Below are positions 1-7,726 of a stretch of DNA of 38,718 bases, piece after piece (the stretch's first letter is position 1; every line of letters begins with the position of its first letter). Made by a program: the position numbers and the translations under genes. A model generated the notes under the pieces. The model did not search any database and had not been told where the DNA came from. It was given only the letters and a program-made list of their open reading frames with translations. The stretch comes from Bacillota bacterium (lineage in GTDB: Bacteria; Bacillota; Clostridia; Christensenellales; SZUA-584), in contig JAEYLC010000021.1 in assembly GCA_023461435.1 (NCBI GenBank), positions 1-38,718 on the forward strand, in the 5' to 3' direction.

Positions 1-121
1 ATCCCCTTCCTTCAGCTCACACATCACTGTGCGCACCTTGGGGTTTGCTATGCGGTTGGCTATGAGTACCCCCGCTGCGGACTTCCACCGCTTAAGACTG
101 GTGCCATGCTCGGCACACAAC
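1..121. other. Unassigned window edge, downstream of rplS
   Basis: This stretch lies beyond the rplS terminator and is cut by the window edge. One frame on each strand is open across it, but neither reading resembles a family I recognise and no start with a ribosome binding site is visible. It could hold the 5' end of the next minus-strand gene or only intergenic DNA. No call is made. Confidence 0.2.
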
Positions 122-145
122 AAAAAAGAGCCGGTAAGCCGGCTC
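122..145 (-). terminator. Intrinsic terminator of rplS
   Basis: Read on the minus strand, GAGCCGG and CCGGCTC form a perfect 7-bp stem around a 4-base loop and are followed at once by six T residues. It begins nine bases after the rplS stop codon, so the ribosomal protein gene is probably transcribed alone here. Confidence 0.85.
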
Positions 146-153
146 CTTTGCTG

Positions 154-498
154 TTATCTTTTTTCCGTAAGTTTGGCGCGTTTACCGGCTCTGTCACGCA
201 GGTAGTAAAGCTTCGACCGTCTGACCTTGCTGTGGCGCATCACTTCGATGCTCGCGATCTTCGGCGAATGAATGGGGAACGTTCTTTCCACACCGATACC
301 GAAAGACACGCGGCGAACAGTGATCGTCTCCTTGATGCCGCCGTTCTTCCTCGCGATGACATATCCTTCGAAAGCCTGAAGACGCTCTCTTGTGCCTTCA
401 ATAACCTTGACGGACACCTTCACGACATCGCCGATTTTCATTTCAGGCAGATCGGTACGCATTTGTTCCTGTTCGATGGCTCTGATAATCTGGCTCAT
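154..498 (-). CDS. rplS: 50S ribosomal protein L19
   Basis: This is ribosomal protein L19, a component of the large subunit at the 30S/50S interface. The 114-residue product has the usual family length and recognisable segments: an N-terminal helix with IIRAIEQEQM, then GDVVKVSVKVIEGTRERLQAFEG, the RRVSFGIGVERTFPIHSP stretch, and a basic tail ending in RAGKRAKLTEKR (segments given for recognition). The frame is open further upstream, but the start was placed at the ATG at 498 because GGAGGAGG sits just before it and because L19 proteins begin MxxIIxxIE. It has its own promoter and terminator. In many Firmicutes it sits in a trmD-rplS neighbourhood; trmD is not seen here. Confidence 0.97.
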   Translation of the reverse strand: MSQIIRAIEQEQMRTDLPEMKIGDVVKVSVKVIEGTRERLQAFEGYVIARKNGGIKETITVRRVSFGIGVERTFPIHSPKIASIEVMRHSKVRRSKLYYLRDRAGKRAKLTEKR

Positions 499-520
499 GC
501 TGATTCCTCCTCCCAGTATA

Positions 521-563
521 GGTGTTCTTAACCGGCTTACAAAAATGCGGACAGCGGACCACC
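521..563 (-). promoter_or_regulatory. Possible L19 leader hairpin in the rplS 5' UTR
   Basis: On the minus strand, GGTGGTCC (563-556) can pair imperfectly with GAACACC (527-521) shortly before the rplS ribosome binding site. Firmicute rplS mRNAs are known to carry an autoregulatory L19 leader, and this is the right place for one. The match was judged by eye only; no covariance model was run. Confidence 0.35.
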
Positions 564-579
564 CTAAATCAACCCTGAG

Positions 580-609
580 ATTATAACACAGCGAAATACC
601 CGCTGACAA
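580..609 (-). promoter_or_regulatory. Sigma-A-type promoter of rplS
   Basis: On the minus strand a TTGTCA -35 element (609-604) is separated by 18 bases from a perfect TATAAT -10 element (585-580). Transcription would start near 573 and give a leader of about 75 bases before rplS. Confidence 0.75.
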
Positions 610-660
610 GATAAAAATTCAATGAAAACGCGCAGAATTTGCTCATCTTTGCATAACGCC

Positions 661-689
661 TTGACTCCCGCAGAATTCTATGCTTTAAT
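661..689 (+). promoter_or_regulatory. Promoter of the ECF S-component/kinase operon
   Basis: TTGACT (661-666) and TTTAAT (684-689) are separated by exactly 17 bases. The predicted start near 696 coincides with the beginning of a structured leader, which supports the assignment. Confidence 0.65.
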
Positions 690-695
690 CATTGC

Positions 696-794
696 AGCGC
701 CGCTGTCATACGCACGAAGCGGATGAGGCTAAAAAGCGGTGGCGCGACTTTGTAATGGTACCATGAAGGTATCCGCTTTCCAAGGGAAAGTCGA
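696..794 (+). promoter_or_regulatory. Structured 5' leader, possible riboswitch of unassigned class
   Basis: The leader can form two consecutive hairpins. GCGCCGCU near its start pairs with AGCGGUGGCGC (about 735-745) around a purine-rich interior. CGACTTT (about 745-751) pairs with AAAGTCG (787-793) around an interior containing GGTACC and GGTATCCGC. ECF S-component genes for vitamins are often under riboswitch control, and a 135-base leader is more than a plain 5' UTR needs. I tested it mentally against the TPP, FMN, cobalamin, preQ1 and THF consensus sequences and found no convincing match. The GGTATCCGCTTTCC stretch faintly recalls the 3' part of THF riboswitches. Confidence 0.4.
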
Positions 795-830
795 TTCTTA
801 TGGTATTTTTTTATTACGGAGGTTACTTAT

Positions 831-1373
831 ATGAAATCATCATCCACCAGAAAACTCGTGCTCGCGGCGTTCTTTCTCGCACTCGGGCTACTGCTGCCGC
901 TGCTCGTCGGCCATATCATACCGATGGGCTGGATCTTTCTGCCTATGCACATCCCCGTGCTGCTGTGCGGCTTCTTCTGCGGCGGTCCCTGGGGCCTCGC
1001 CGTCGGTTTTATTACGCCGCTGCTCTCCGCCGTGATCACCGGCATGCCGCCCCTTTTCCCCACAGCCCTCGCGATGGCTTTCGAGCTCGCGGCTTACGGT
1101 CTGCTCTCGGGCCTTTTTTACAGGCTGTTCCCCAAAAAGGTCGGCTACATCTATGCGTCTTTGCTGCTCGCGATGATCGGCGGGCGCATCGTATGGAGCG
1201 CGGTCAGCTTTTTGCTGTACGGCATCGCGGGCACCGTGTTTACGTTTAACGACGTCTTTAGCGGCGCCATCGTCTCGGTGCTGCCCGGCATCGCCATTCA
1301 GGTCGTGCTGATTCCGATACTCGTGATGGTGCTCGACAAAACCGGAAAAAGGGATCAATCGGTACAGGCATGA
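831..1373 (+). CDS. ECF transporter S component, substrate unassigned
   Basis: This 180-residue integral membrane protein resembles the substrate-binding (S) subunits of energy-coupling factor transporters. It begins with the MKSSSTRKLVLAAFFLALG pattern typical of these proteins and has about six hydrophobic segments, with short loops and the small-residue-rich FFCGGPWGLAVGFITPLL segment. S components bind a vitamin or other small nutrient and work with a shared EcfA/A'/T energising module, which is not in this window. The start has a GGAGG ribosome binding site (819-823). The stop overlaps the kinase start by four bases (ATGA), so transport and phosphorylation are probably coupled. The substrate cannot be read from the sequence; salvage of a vitamin or nucleoside is an inference. 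Confidence 0.8.
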   Translation: MKSSSTRKLVLAAFFLALGLLLPLLVGHIIPMGWIFLPMHIPVLLCGFFCGGPWGLAVGFITPLLSAVITGMPPLFPTALAMAFELAAYGLLSGLFYRLFPKKVGYIYASLLLAMIGGRIVWSAVSFLLYGIAGTVFTFNDVFSGAIVSVLPGIAIQVVLIPILVMVLDKTGKRDQSVQA

Positions 1374-2428
1374 AGCAATTGCTGCTGAGCCATTTTTCGC
1401 GCTATCCGCGGATGCAGCTTGTCGATATGGTCAAGCTTATCTGCCAAAGCGAATTTGCGGGCGGGCATATCATCCAAGACGCTGACGACAGTCTTAAGCG
1501 TATCGAGGAGGAATATGCCGCGCTCGCAAGCGGCAGCGCCGGCCTTGAGGCGTTTGAAGATATCGGCGGCGGCCTTTGCCGCGTTCATTTGGCTGCTCTT
1601 GATTCTTTCGGTGTCAGCCCCGCCACGGTGAACCGGCTGTTTGTCGCGACGGCGAAAAGCGTTCAGGGCAGCATGGAAGAATTCTCGCAAAAGCTCCGTA
1701 TTCTGCGGCAATGCTGCGAAGCCGGATTGCTGCCTTTTTCCACAGCCGGCGTCGATGTTTTTATCACGAAAGCACAAAGCGCAAAAAACTGCCCCCTTTT
1801 AAGCCACAGCGATGCCTACCGCGAGGCGTACCGCCCCGCCTACCGCGTGATCAAAACGGCTTACGCCAAATATTCCGTCGCATTCTCACAGCTTGATTCG
1901 CTGCTCGATAGCGGCAGGCCGGTCATCGTCGCGATCGACGGCGGCAGCGGCAGCGGCAAGACCGCGTTTGCGGCGCTGTTAGCCGAAATTTACGGCTGCA
2001 ATGTCTTTCATATGGACGATTTTTTTCTGTCTCCCGAGCGCAAGACACCCGAGCGCTTATCTCAGCCGGGCGGCAATGTGGACTATGAACGCTTCGCAGA
2101 CGAGGTCTCTGCGGGTCTCAAAAGCGGCGGCGCGTTCTCTTACCGCCCGTACGATTGCCAGACCGGCGGGCTAAAAGACGCCGTCATCGTCTCACCCAAA
2201 GCGCTTACGATTGTGGAAGGCGTATACAGCCTGCATCCGGCGCTGGCTGATATATATGACTTAAAGCTGTTTCTTAAAACAGATACGGAGACGCGGATAA
2301 CGCGCATACGCAAGCGAAGCGGCGAAGCGATGCTTCAGCGCTTCATCGGTGAGTGGATACCGCTTGAAAACGCGTATTTTGAAGCGCTCAATATCGAATC
2401 ATCCTGCAATCTCGTTTTTAACACCTGA
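1370..2428 (+). CDS. Uridine kinase-like P-loop kinase with N-terminal extension
   Basis: The C-terminal half (about residues 183-352) is a P-loop kinase of the uridine kinase/phosphoribulokinase/pantothenate kinase superfamily. It has a Walker A motif GGSGSGKT (191-198), the MDDFF motif soon after it, an IVEG strand, and a late RIRKRSGE arginine-rich lid-like stretch. The N-terminal 150 residues are mostly helical and I do not recognise them; classical uridine kinases lack such an extension. The ATGA overlap with the S component suggests that it phosphorylates, and so traps, whatever that transporter imports. The natural substrate could be a nucleoside or a vitamin such as pantothenate, whose kinase belongs to the same superfamily. 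Confidence 0.75.
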   Translation: MKQLLLSHFSRYPRMQLVDMVKLICQSEFAGGHIIQDADDSLKRIEEEYAALASGSAGLEAFEDIGGGLCRVHLAALDSFGVSPATVNRLFVATAKSVQGSMEEFSQKLRILRQCCEAGLLPFSTAGVDVFITKAQSAKNCPLLSHSDAYREAYRPAYRVIKTAYAKYSVAFSQLDSLLDSGRPVIVAIDGGSGSGKTAFAALLAEIYGCNVFHMDDFFLSPERKTPERLSQPGGNVDYERFADEVSAGLKSGGAFSYRPYDCQTGGLKDAVIVSPKALTIVEGVYSLHPALADIYDLKLFLKTDTETRITRIRKRSGEAMLQRFIGEWIPLENAYFEALNIESSCNLVFNT

Positions 2429-2476
2429 TTTTTTTCATCTTTGTCAATCAATATTGCCAGCCTTAAGGCCGATATG

Positions 2477-2504
2477 TTGCCTCTTGTCAGGCGTATGGTA
2501 TAAT
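2477..2504 (+). promoter_or_regulatory. Probable promoter of the DUF3795 gene
   Basis: TTGCCT (2477-2482) and a perfect TATAAT (2499-2504) are separated by 16 bases, 35 bases before the next start codon. Confidence 0.5.
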
Positions 2505-2539
2505 ATGACCATATTTTTCACCATCCCGGGAGGCTGCCC

Positions 2540-3097
2540 ATGAGCGATTTTTCAAGGCCATACCCCTTATTCTCTGTCTGCGGATTGAATTGCGGCCTTT
2601 GCCCCATGCATATCGGCAAGTATTGCCCCGGGTGCGGCGGCGGGCCGGGCAATCAGCCTTGCAAGATCGCGCGGTGCAGCCAGCAGCACGGCAATATCGA
2701 CTACTGCTTTCTTTGCGACGAGTATCCGTGCGGCAGCTATGACGGTATCGGCGAATATGATTCTTTCATCACTCACCGTCATCAGCTTAAAGACCTTGAA
2801 AAAGCCAAGGAAATCGGAATTGAGGCGTACCGGGCCGAGCTCGCCGAGAAAATGGATATATTAAACGCCCTGCTCGAAAGCTACAGCGACGGCCGCAAGA
2901 AGAGCTTTTTCTGTCTGGCTGTCAATCTTTTGGCGCTGCGGGATGTGAAAGACGCTTTGCGGCAAATTGAAGACGCAACAGAACGCGGCAATCTCTCGCA
3001 AAAAGAGAAAGCGGCACTCGCGGAAAACACTTTTCGCGATATGGCGGCACAGCGCGGCGTCGTGCTGAAGCTCAATAAGAAGCCAAAGAGCGATTAA
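2540..3097 (+). CDS. DUF3795-type cysteine-rich protein
   Basis: This 185-residue soluble protein opens with a cysteine-dense block: CGLNCGLCP, then YCPGCGGG, CKIARC, and CFLCDEYPC. This spacing is the hallmark of the DUF3795 family, thought to bind metal or an iron-sulfur cluster; its function is unknown. Residues 80-185 are charged and helical with no recognised domain. The start ATG follows GGGAGG with good spacing. It has its own likely promoter and no obvious functional tie to its neighbours. Confidence 0.8.
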   Translation: MSDFSRPYPLFSVCGLNCGLCPMHIGKYCPGCGGGPGNQPCKIARCSQQHGNIDYCFLCDEYPCGSYDGIGEYDSFITHRHQLKDLEKAKEIGIEAYRAELAEKMDILNALLESYSDGRKKSFFCLAVNLLALRDVKDALRQIEDATERGNLSQKEKAALAENTFRDMAAQRGVVLKLNKKPKSD

Positions 3098-3162
3098 GCC
3101 AAAATTTCGATCTTCCGGCAACCCGCCGCTTTATCGAAAAGCTTGCGTAGCCGGATAGATAT

Positions 3163-3195
3163 TTGCGCACACTAATGTCAGATTCACTCAGAGGT
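3163..3195 (+). repeat. Leader repeat, copy 1 (upstream of the CBO0543 gene)
   Basis: TTGCGCACAC (3163-3172) is followed by GATTCACTCAGAGGT (3181-3195). The same two blocks recur at 4237-4270 with almost the same spacing. The AGAGGT end serves as the ribosome binding site of the gene starting at 3204. Confidence 0.7.
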
Positions 3196-3203
3196 GGCTT
3201 ATT

Positions 3204-3758
3204 ATGAATCCGGCTTTAGTCGATGCAATTGATCAAATCACAAATAATTTCATAGGCGTGCACAGCCAAATCTGGCAGGTGTGGCTGACACTGGTGCTGT
3301 TTACATGGCACTGGTGGCTCGACGTCGCGCTCGCGGTGCTGCCCTGGGCCTTATGGCTCATCGTGCGGCGCAGGGACCTTCAGCGGCGGCTACTGTTTGC
3401 GGGTCTTTTAACGCTTATTCTGGCCACATATCTTGATATGATCGGCATGACGCAAGGGCTCTGGACATATTACACGTGGGTGGTGCCGTTGATGCCCGAA
3501 TACCTGCCTTGGGATCTTTCCGTGATGCCCGTCACCGCGATGCTGTTCTATCAATACAAGCCGAACTGGAACCCTTGGATAAAAGCCGTTATCTTCGGCG
3601 TCTTCGGCGCGTTTATCTCCGAGCCGTTGTTCGAATGGATCGGCATATACAAGCGGCTCGCGTGGGAATACTGGTACTCGCTGCCCATCTATGCGGCTGT
3701 CTTCATGCTCGGATACGCCGTGTTTAAAGGCAAACGCAGCGCGCGTACGGCTCAATAA
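3204..3758 (+). CDS. CBO0543-family membrane protein
   Basis: The 184-residue product is an integral membrane protein with about five hydrophobic helices rich in Trp and Tyr. The segments YLDMIGMTQGLWTYYTWVVPL, PWDLSVMPVTAMLFYQYKPNW and FGAFISEPLFEWIGIY (read in order from about residue 75 to 150) match the CBO0543 family, found mostly in spore-forming Firmicutes and of unknown function. The family often occurs in several copies per genome. The ATG is preceded by AGAGG with suitable spacing. The 5' leader of this gene recurs without an attached gene about 1 kb downstream. Confidence 0.8.
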   Translation: MNPALVDAIDQITNNFIGVHSQIWQVWLTLVLFTWHWWLDVALAVLPWALWLIVRRRDLQRRLLFAGLLTLILATYLDMIGMTQGLWTYYTWVVPLMPEYLPWDLSVMPVTAMLFYQYKPNWNPWIKAVIFGVFGAFISEPLFEWIGIYKRLAWEYWYSLPIYAAVFMLGYAVFKGKRSARTAQ

Positions 3759-3828
3759 AAATCGGCTCAGGACCTGTCAGGAAGACTGCGAAAAAACCGA
3801 CGCTCTTGACAATCAGCCCAAAAGTATA

Positions 3829-4065
3829 TTAGTGACGCTGCGCACGGACGCGGAATAACCCGGCGATGGAGATGATCGACCAGCTGCCTTCGAGCAGAAG
3901 AAAGCCCCATTGCAGCTCGATGATCGCGTCTGCGGCAAGCAGGCCGGAACCGATAGCGTTGATGAGAAGATAGACGGTGGATTTCTGATTCAAGATCCCC
4001 CATTGTGCGAGCGCAAATCCAGAAAGAACTGCAATTGAACCGACGATTTGAATGACCATACTCAT
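3829..4065 (-). CDS. CBU_0592-family small membrane protein
   Basis: This 78-residue protein has three predicted membrane segments and the family pattern of an IVGSIAVLSGFALAQ helix, a YLLINAIGSGLLAADAI helix and an ELQWGFLLLEGSWSIISI helix, as in the CBU_0592 group of bacterial membrane proteins of unknown function. The frame is open upstream, but the start was set at the ATG at 4065 because an AAGGAG site lies 5' of it and because family members begin at this point. It converges on the CBO0543 gene. Confidence 0.7.
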   Translation of the reverse strand: MSMVIQIVGSIAVLSGFALAQWGILNQKSTVYLLINAIGSGLLAADAIIELQWGFLLLEGSWSIISIAGLFRVRAQRH

Positions 4066-4236
4066 AAAAAATACTCCTTCCTTCTGCGTCGTCGTCAAAC
4101 CGGGTACGGCGCGTCTCGTCCGGAGCCTGATGGAATTCAGTCTGCTGATATTATACCATGCACCGATGAGCGTTTCAATTAAAAACTGCCCCCGCAGTTT
4201 TCGGATAACTGAGAGCCTGCGTATCACGATTTATTT

Positions 4237-4270
4237 TTGTGCACACCAAAAGCCGGATTCACTCAGAGGT
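4237..4270 (+). repeat. Leader repeat, copy 2 (orphan)
   Basis: TTGTGCACAC (4237-4246) and GATTCACTCAGAGGT (4256-4270) repeat the leader of the CBO0543 gene. No coding frame of more than a few codons follows, and the minus-strand gene ends 44 bases later. This looks like the remains of a duplicated gene whose body was lost, or an independent regulatory site. Confidence 0.6.
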
Positions 4271-4313
4271 AAGGCTCTCGCCGGCATACGGGGATCTTAT
4301 GCGCCTGCAGCTG

Positions 4314-5777
4314 TTATGGTTTTAACGTTATGGACGGATCACCGAGATAGCAGTAAATATAGGCTTCCAGCACGTCACCCTCCATGATGGATGACTGCGC
4401 CGCGGCATAGAATTCACCCGAGACGTTGAGTGTATTATTTGAGAACAACCTGCTGGCCAAGCGCGGAGCGGGTTGACTCGAGTTAAAACCAACTTCTCTG
4501 GTGGTGGCAATCGCGGCACAGACCGACCCGTCCACAAGTATATCCTGCGCGGTAACCCGATAATATTTTGAGGGCTCTACTTTCATTGTGGCGGAACTGT
4601 CAAAGAAATAAATACCGGCTTGTACGCGTTTCCCTAAGATCGGGTTATTGCTGTATCGTTCGATATCGCCCATAGTATAAACAAAGTCATATTTCTTTCT
4701 GACTTCCCGATTAAAATTATCGAAACTTAACGGGTAGGTGCTTTTGTACTGACACGGCTCATCTCCGTCATTTCCATAAAGCGTGACGGCCTCTATCTTC
4801 ACATTGGAAAAATTCTTCGCAAGCGCGTCGCTATAGTGAGCCCAAACGCCGAAACTCCCGATCAAAGCATCAGAATGGGATTTCTGGCTTAATTCGTATT
4901 GCATTGTTGAATCCAGTACCGTCTTGATATCTTTGGTATCCGAAAACGGGATCCTGCCAAGCAGGAATAACAACTCGGGCTTTGCCTGTATAACACTTTG
5001 AGCGACCTCACTCATTTCGCCGGCAAAACCATCCTTGTCAAAATCCCAGTTTATATCAAACGCATAATAGATATCTGTCGGCGTCCTGAAAACGTTTATA
5101 CTTTTGTCATCGTACCAACTATAGTCACGATTGGCCGGATTGTAGTACAGGTATCGCATCGGGATAAGTCCGCCGGAGTGCTGCAGACAAGCCGATTCTT
5201 CATCGTAGGGGCTCCCCACCAGCAGCACGTATTGAAGCGACATCTGCTTATCCATATCCTTAAGATATTGCCGTATCTCTTCGCTGGTATCAGCATTGGC
5301 TTTGTGTTTGACATCCGCTTCAACGCTTTTTACTGTCACCGAATATCCGTACAGCATTTTAAACGCCGCAAACTCGGCCAAACACTGTTTTTGCTCCTCG
5401 GTTTCGCAGAGAATGAGGTAGTTACCGGTTGTCCCCGGCAGCTTCGGCAGCATCGGCCGGACCGGTATTAACAATATCTGCCCGGGCTTGATTGTGTACC
5501 TTGGCCCCTTTATACCGTTCTGCGTTGCGAGGTCTCGCCATGGTACGCCGAACTGTTTGCTTATCGAACTGAGCGTGTCGCCTTTCTTAACCGTGTACTT
5601 AAGATAAAGCGCTGAGGGTTGGTCGGGCGCGGACGACAGCATTGGCGCTGGAGGTGACGTTATGTTTACCGCTTGCACTGCCGCTTCGGGAGACACTGCG
5701 GCCCCTGCGCTGGCATAGCCCGGCAGCAAGGCCAGGATGAGAAAACAGGCAATTGTCAGAGTGCACAATCTTTTCAT
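4314..5777 (-). CDS. Secreted LysM protein with gingipain-like (C25) fold, catalytic residues doubtful
   Basis: The 487-residue product has a signal peptide (residues 1-24, cleavage near YASAGA). A LysM domain at 61-105 (YTVKKGDTLSSISKQFGV...KPGQILLIP) should bind peptidoglycan. From about 119 it follows the Peptidase_C25 (gingipain) layout: YLILCETE, a TSEEIRQYL helix, a YVLLVGS strand, the calcium-loop-like DINWDFDKDGFAGE (about 241-254), the LLFLLGRIPFSD strand, and a terminal YLGDPSITLKP. C25 enzymes use a GHG histidine and a later cysteine. At the expected place (about 365-372) I read VYTMGDIE, without the histidine, and the nucleophile region reads FFDSSATM. The enzyme may therefore be inactive or a binding protein. 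It stands alone on the minus strand. Confidence 0.75.
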   Translation of the reverse strand: MKRLCTLTIACFLILALLPGYASAGAAVSPEAAVQAVNITSPPAPMLSSAPDQPSALYLKYTVKKGDTLSSISKQFGVPWRDLATQNGIKGPRYTIKPGQILLIPVRPMLPKLPGTTGNYLILCETEEQKQCLAEFAAFKMLYGYSVTVKSVEADVKHKANADTSEEIRQYLKDMDKQMSLQYVLLVGSPYDEESACLQHSGGLIPMRYLYYNPANRDYSWYDDKSINVFRTPTDIYYAFDINWDFDKDGFAGEMSEVAQSVIQAKPELLFLLGRIPFSDTKDIKTVLDSTMQYELSQKSHSDALIGSFGVWAHYSDALAKNFSNVKIEAVTLYGNDGDEPCQYKSTYPLSFDNFNREVRKKYDFVYTMGDIERYSNNPILGKRVQAGIYFFDSSATMKVEPSKYYRVTAQDILVDGSVCAAIATTREVGFNSSQPAPRLASRLFSNNTLNVSGEFYAAAQSSIMEGDVLEAYIYCYLGDPSITLKP

Positions 5778-5860
5778 TCTATTCTCCTATCTATGGCTTG
5801 TTATTCTTTATGTAGCGCGTATTAACACGGTTAATCCCCTGGAAAACTTAAATTTGATTT

Positions 5861-7726
5861 CTAACCGTCATAGCCAACTTTCCCTATTCCATCGATTTTC
5901 CCTTCAATGACAGGTTTGTTATAATAGAGTATGGCCCCGTTATTTGTAAGGGTCACTCCCTCTGCCACATGCAATACGCTATCAGAATTTATCCAAAGGG
6001 TTTTGCCGGCAGGTATAACAATGTCATGGTCAACCAATATCTCGACAAGTTTCTCATCGGAGGAACTTGCGACAATATAGAGCGAATTATACAGCGAATC
6101 TTCGCTCAGGAAATAAGCAATTTCCTCAGCACCGATTTTGCCCGTATTGTAGCAGATTTCAGCGTCTCTCCCTTTGACACTGATTTTACCGATACTGGAG
6201 TAATCCGGTTCACTGTAAAAAATCATGCGTCCGGAGTCCTCCACTATGATTTCGCCAAGGTTAACTATTGCACATGAAGCATGAAAATTCATACATGTGA
6301 CAGTCAGTGTGACGCCTTCATCAATAATCAGCGCATTGATATACTTTAATGTAATAAATTCATCACTTATCGTTATATCTTTTGCCAGCTCAATGACATA
6401 GGCTGTATTCAGCGCATCAACAAATTCATTTTCTGTATTCACAACGACTGCATTTTGACGCAGGTCATTCAGATAAACCGGGTCCAGTGTCAGCGCAGGT
6501 GAAGACGTTGGGAAAAAGCTCTGCATGGGTGCTGGCTGCGTTGTTGCCTCAGATGCCGCCCCTGGTGTATCGCTTTGTATAGATACTGATTGCGTTGCTG
6601 CCTCAGGTGCCGCCGTTGGTAAAACGCTCTGAATAGATGCCGGTTCCACTGCGTCGGCCCGATAATCGCTCGGAGCTGACGACGGAGCCGCTCCCGCGCC
6701 CAATACACAGACAGCGCTAATCGCTATGATAATAATGACCGTCGAAATAACCAAAGTGATCCACGTCCGCTTTTGGTATTTCATAATAACGCTCAGGCGC
6801 TCTTTCAAAACCTCTTTTTCTTCACACATCGTTGTGGAAAGCACGGCCCGCGACGCACTGATATCCGTTGCGATGGAAATCAATGTTTCCCCATAACTCT
6901 TTTTTCCAGCTTGATCCAGGTTTCGTATCACAGCCTCGTCACATGATAATTCACAAATGCGGTCGATTTCGCGCCGCGCAAACCATGCGAGCGGATTGAA
7001 CCAATGCAAGGCGCAAGCAAAAACGGAGAGCCACTTGACTATAATGTCCCGCCTACGCATATGAGTTAACTCATGCTTCAATACGCTCTGAATTTGTGCG
7101 TCAGTATATTCACGGTCAGGCAGTATGATCTCGGGTTTAAAAATCCCAATCAGCATCGGCGTTGTTACGAGCGCGCTGCGGTAAAGACGTGGGGCAATCG
7201 TGTCGCCGCATAACCCGACATGTTCATAAAGCTCTTCCATACGCGCCCGGGTGCGATGGCGGCGCACTTTTTTTGTGAAACGAATGTAGCTGACTATGTA
7301 ATAAGATAGCACCACCAACACAACCAACATGTAGTTCATCATAATAAATAAAGACACTGCGATGAATACAGGGTTCGGCGCCTGTTTAACAGCCGGTATA
7401 TCCGCTGCATTTGTCTGCGGATCTGTATTCGTGTTTGTTTGCGTAAATGAGTTTGCTTCTTCTTCAACTTTTATATTATTTTGTTCCACTGCGGTATGGA
7501 TCGGCGCAACTATGATCTTTGATGGCGCTTGAGGTATTGCAATCAGCTTGGACACGGGAATGAGCAATGCCGCAAGTGTGACAAGCCACAAAAGATATTG
7601 TATTGATTTGGGCAAACGATGCCGCAGTAACGGCTTGAATGCAAACAACAAGAGTATGAGGACACTGCCTGAGAGTGACATTATCAAAATCGAGCAAATA
7701 ATATCGCTTAATTGTGAGATTATCAT
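5861..7726 (-). CDS. BlaR1-type M56 metallopeptidase sensor with atypical C-terminal domain
   Basis: This 621-residue membrane protein has N-terminal hydrophobic helices (about 11-32, 42-65, 120-148), a cytoplasmic M56 zinc peptidase domain with HELTH at 218-222 and the downstream ELSCDE motif at 259-264, then a further membrane helix (about 321-345). This is the BlaR1/MecR1 layout. The external part is different: a Ser/Pro/Ala-rich linker with tandem repeats (about 358-412), followed by about 200 residues rich in short beta strands (for example VTLTVTC, VTLTNNGAILYY) that resemble a beta-helix or adhesin-like domain, not a penicillin-binding sensor. It overlaps blaI by four bases (ATGA). By family logic, a stimulus activates the peptidase and inactivates BlaI. 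The ligand is unknown. Confidence 0.85.
   Translation of the reverse strand: MIISQLSDIICSILIMSLSGSVLILLLFAFKPLLRHRLPKSIQYLLWLVTLAALLIPVSKLIAIPQAPSKIIVAPIHTAVEQNNIKVEEEANSFTQTNTNTDPQTNAADIPAVKQAPNPVFIAVSLFIMMNYMLVVLVVLSYYIVSYIRFTKKVRRHRTRARMEELYEHVGLCGDTIAPRLYRSALVTTPMLIGIFKPEIILPDREYTDAQIQSVLKHELTHMRRRDIIVKWLSVFACALHWFNPLAWFARREIDRICELSCDEAVIRNLDQAGKKSYGETLISIATDISASRAVLSTTMCEEKEVLKERLSVIMKYQKRTWITLVISTVIIIIAISAVCVLGAGAAPSSAPSDYRADAVEPASIQSVLPTAAPEAATQSVSIQSDTPGAASEATTQPAPMQSFFPTSSPALTLDPVYLNDLRQNAVVVNTENEFVDALNTAYVIELAKDITISDEFITLKYINALIIDEGVTLTVTCMNFHASCAIVNLGEIIVEDSGRMIFYSEPDYSSIGKISVKGRDAEICYNTGKIGAEEIAYFLSEDSLYNSLYIVASSSDEKLVEILVDHDIVIPAGKTLWINSDSVLHVAEGVTLTNNGAILYYNKPVIEGKIDGIGKVGYDG
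6501..6655 (-). repeat. 54-base tandem repeat inside the BlaR1-like gene
   Basis: About two and a half units of 54 bases encode variants of IQS...P.AA.EA.TQ in the Ser/Pro/Ala-rich linker. Units match best around GTTGTTGCCTCAGATGCCGCC and GTTGCTGCCTCAGGTGCCGCC. The repeats fall exactly between the membrane helix and the external domain, so copy-number change would alter linker length without breaking the frame. Confidence 0.65.

Noticed and set aside
106..531. Long open frame antisense to rplS
   Set aside because: It lies opposite a clear ribosomal protein gene, has no ribosome binding site and no family resemblance.
696..794. THF or preQ1 riboswitch call for the ECF leader
   Set aside because: Only a short GGTATCCGC-like stretch resembles the THF consensus; the required core pairings could not be drawn, so the class was left open.
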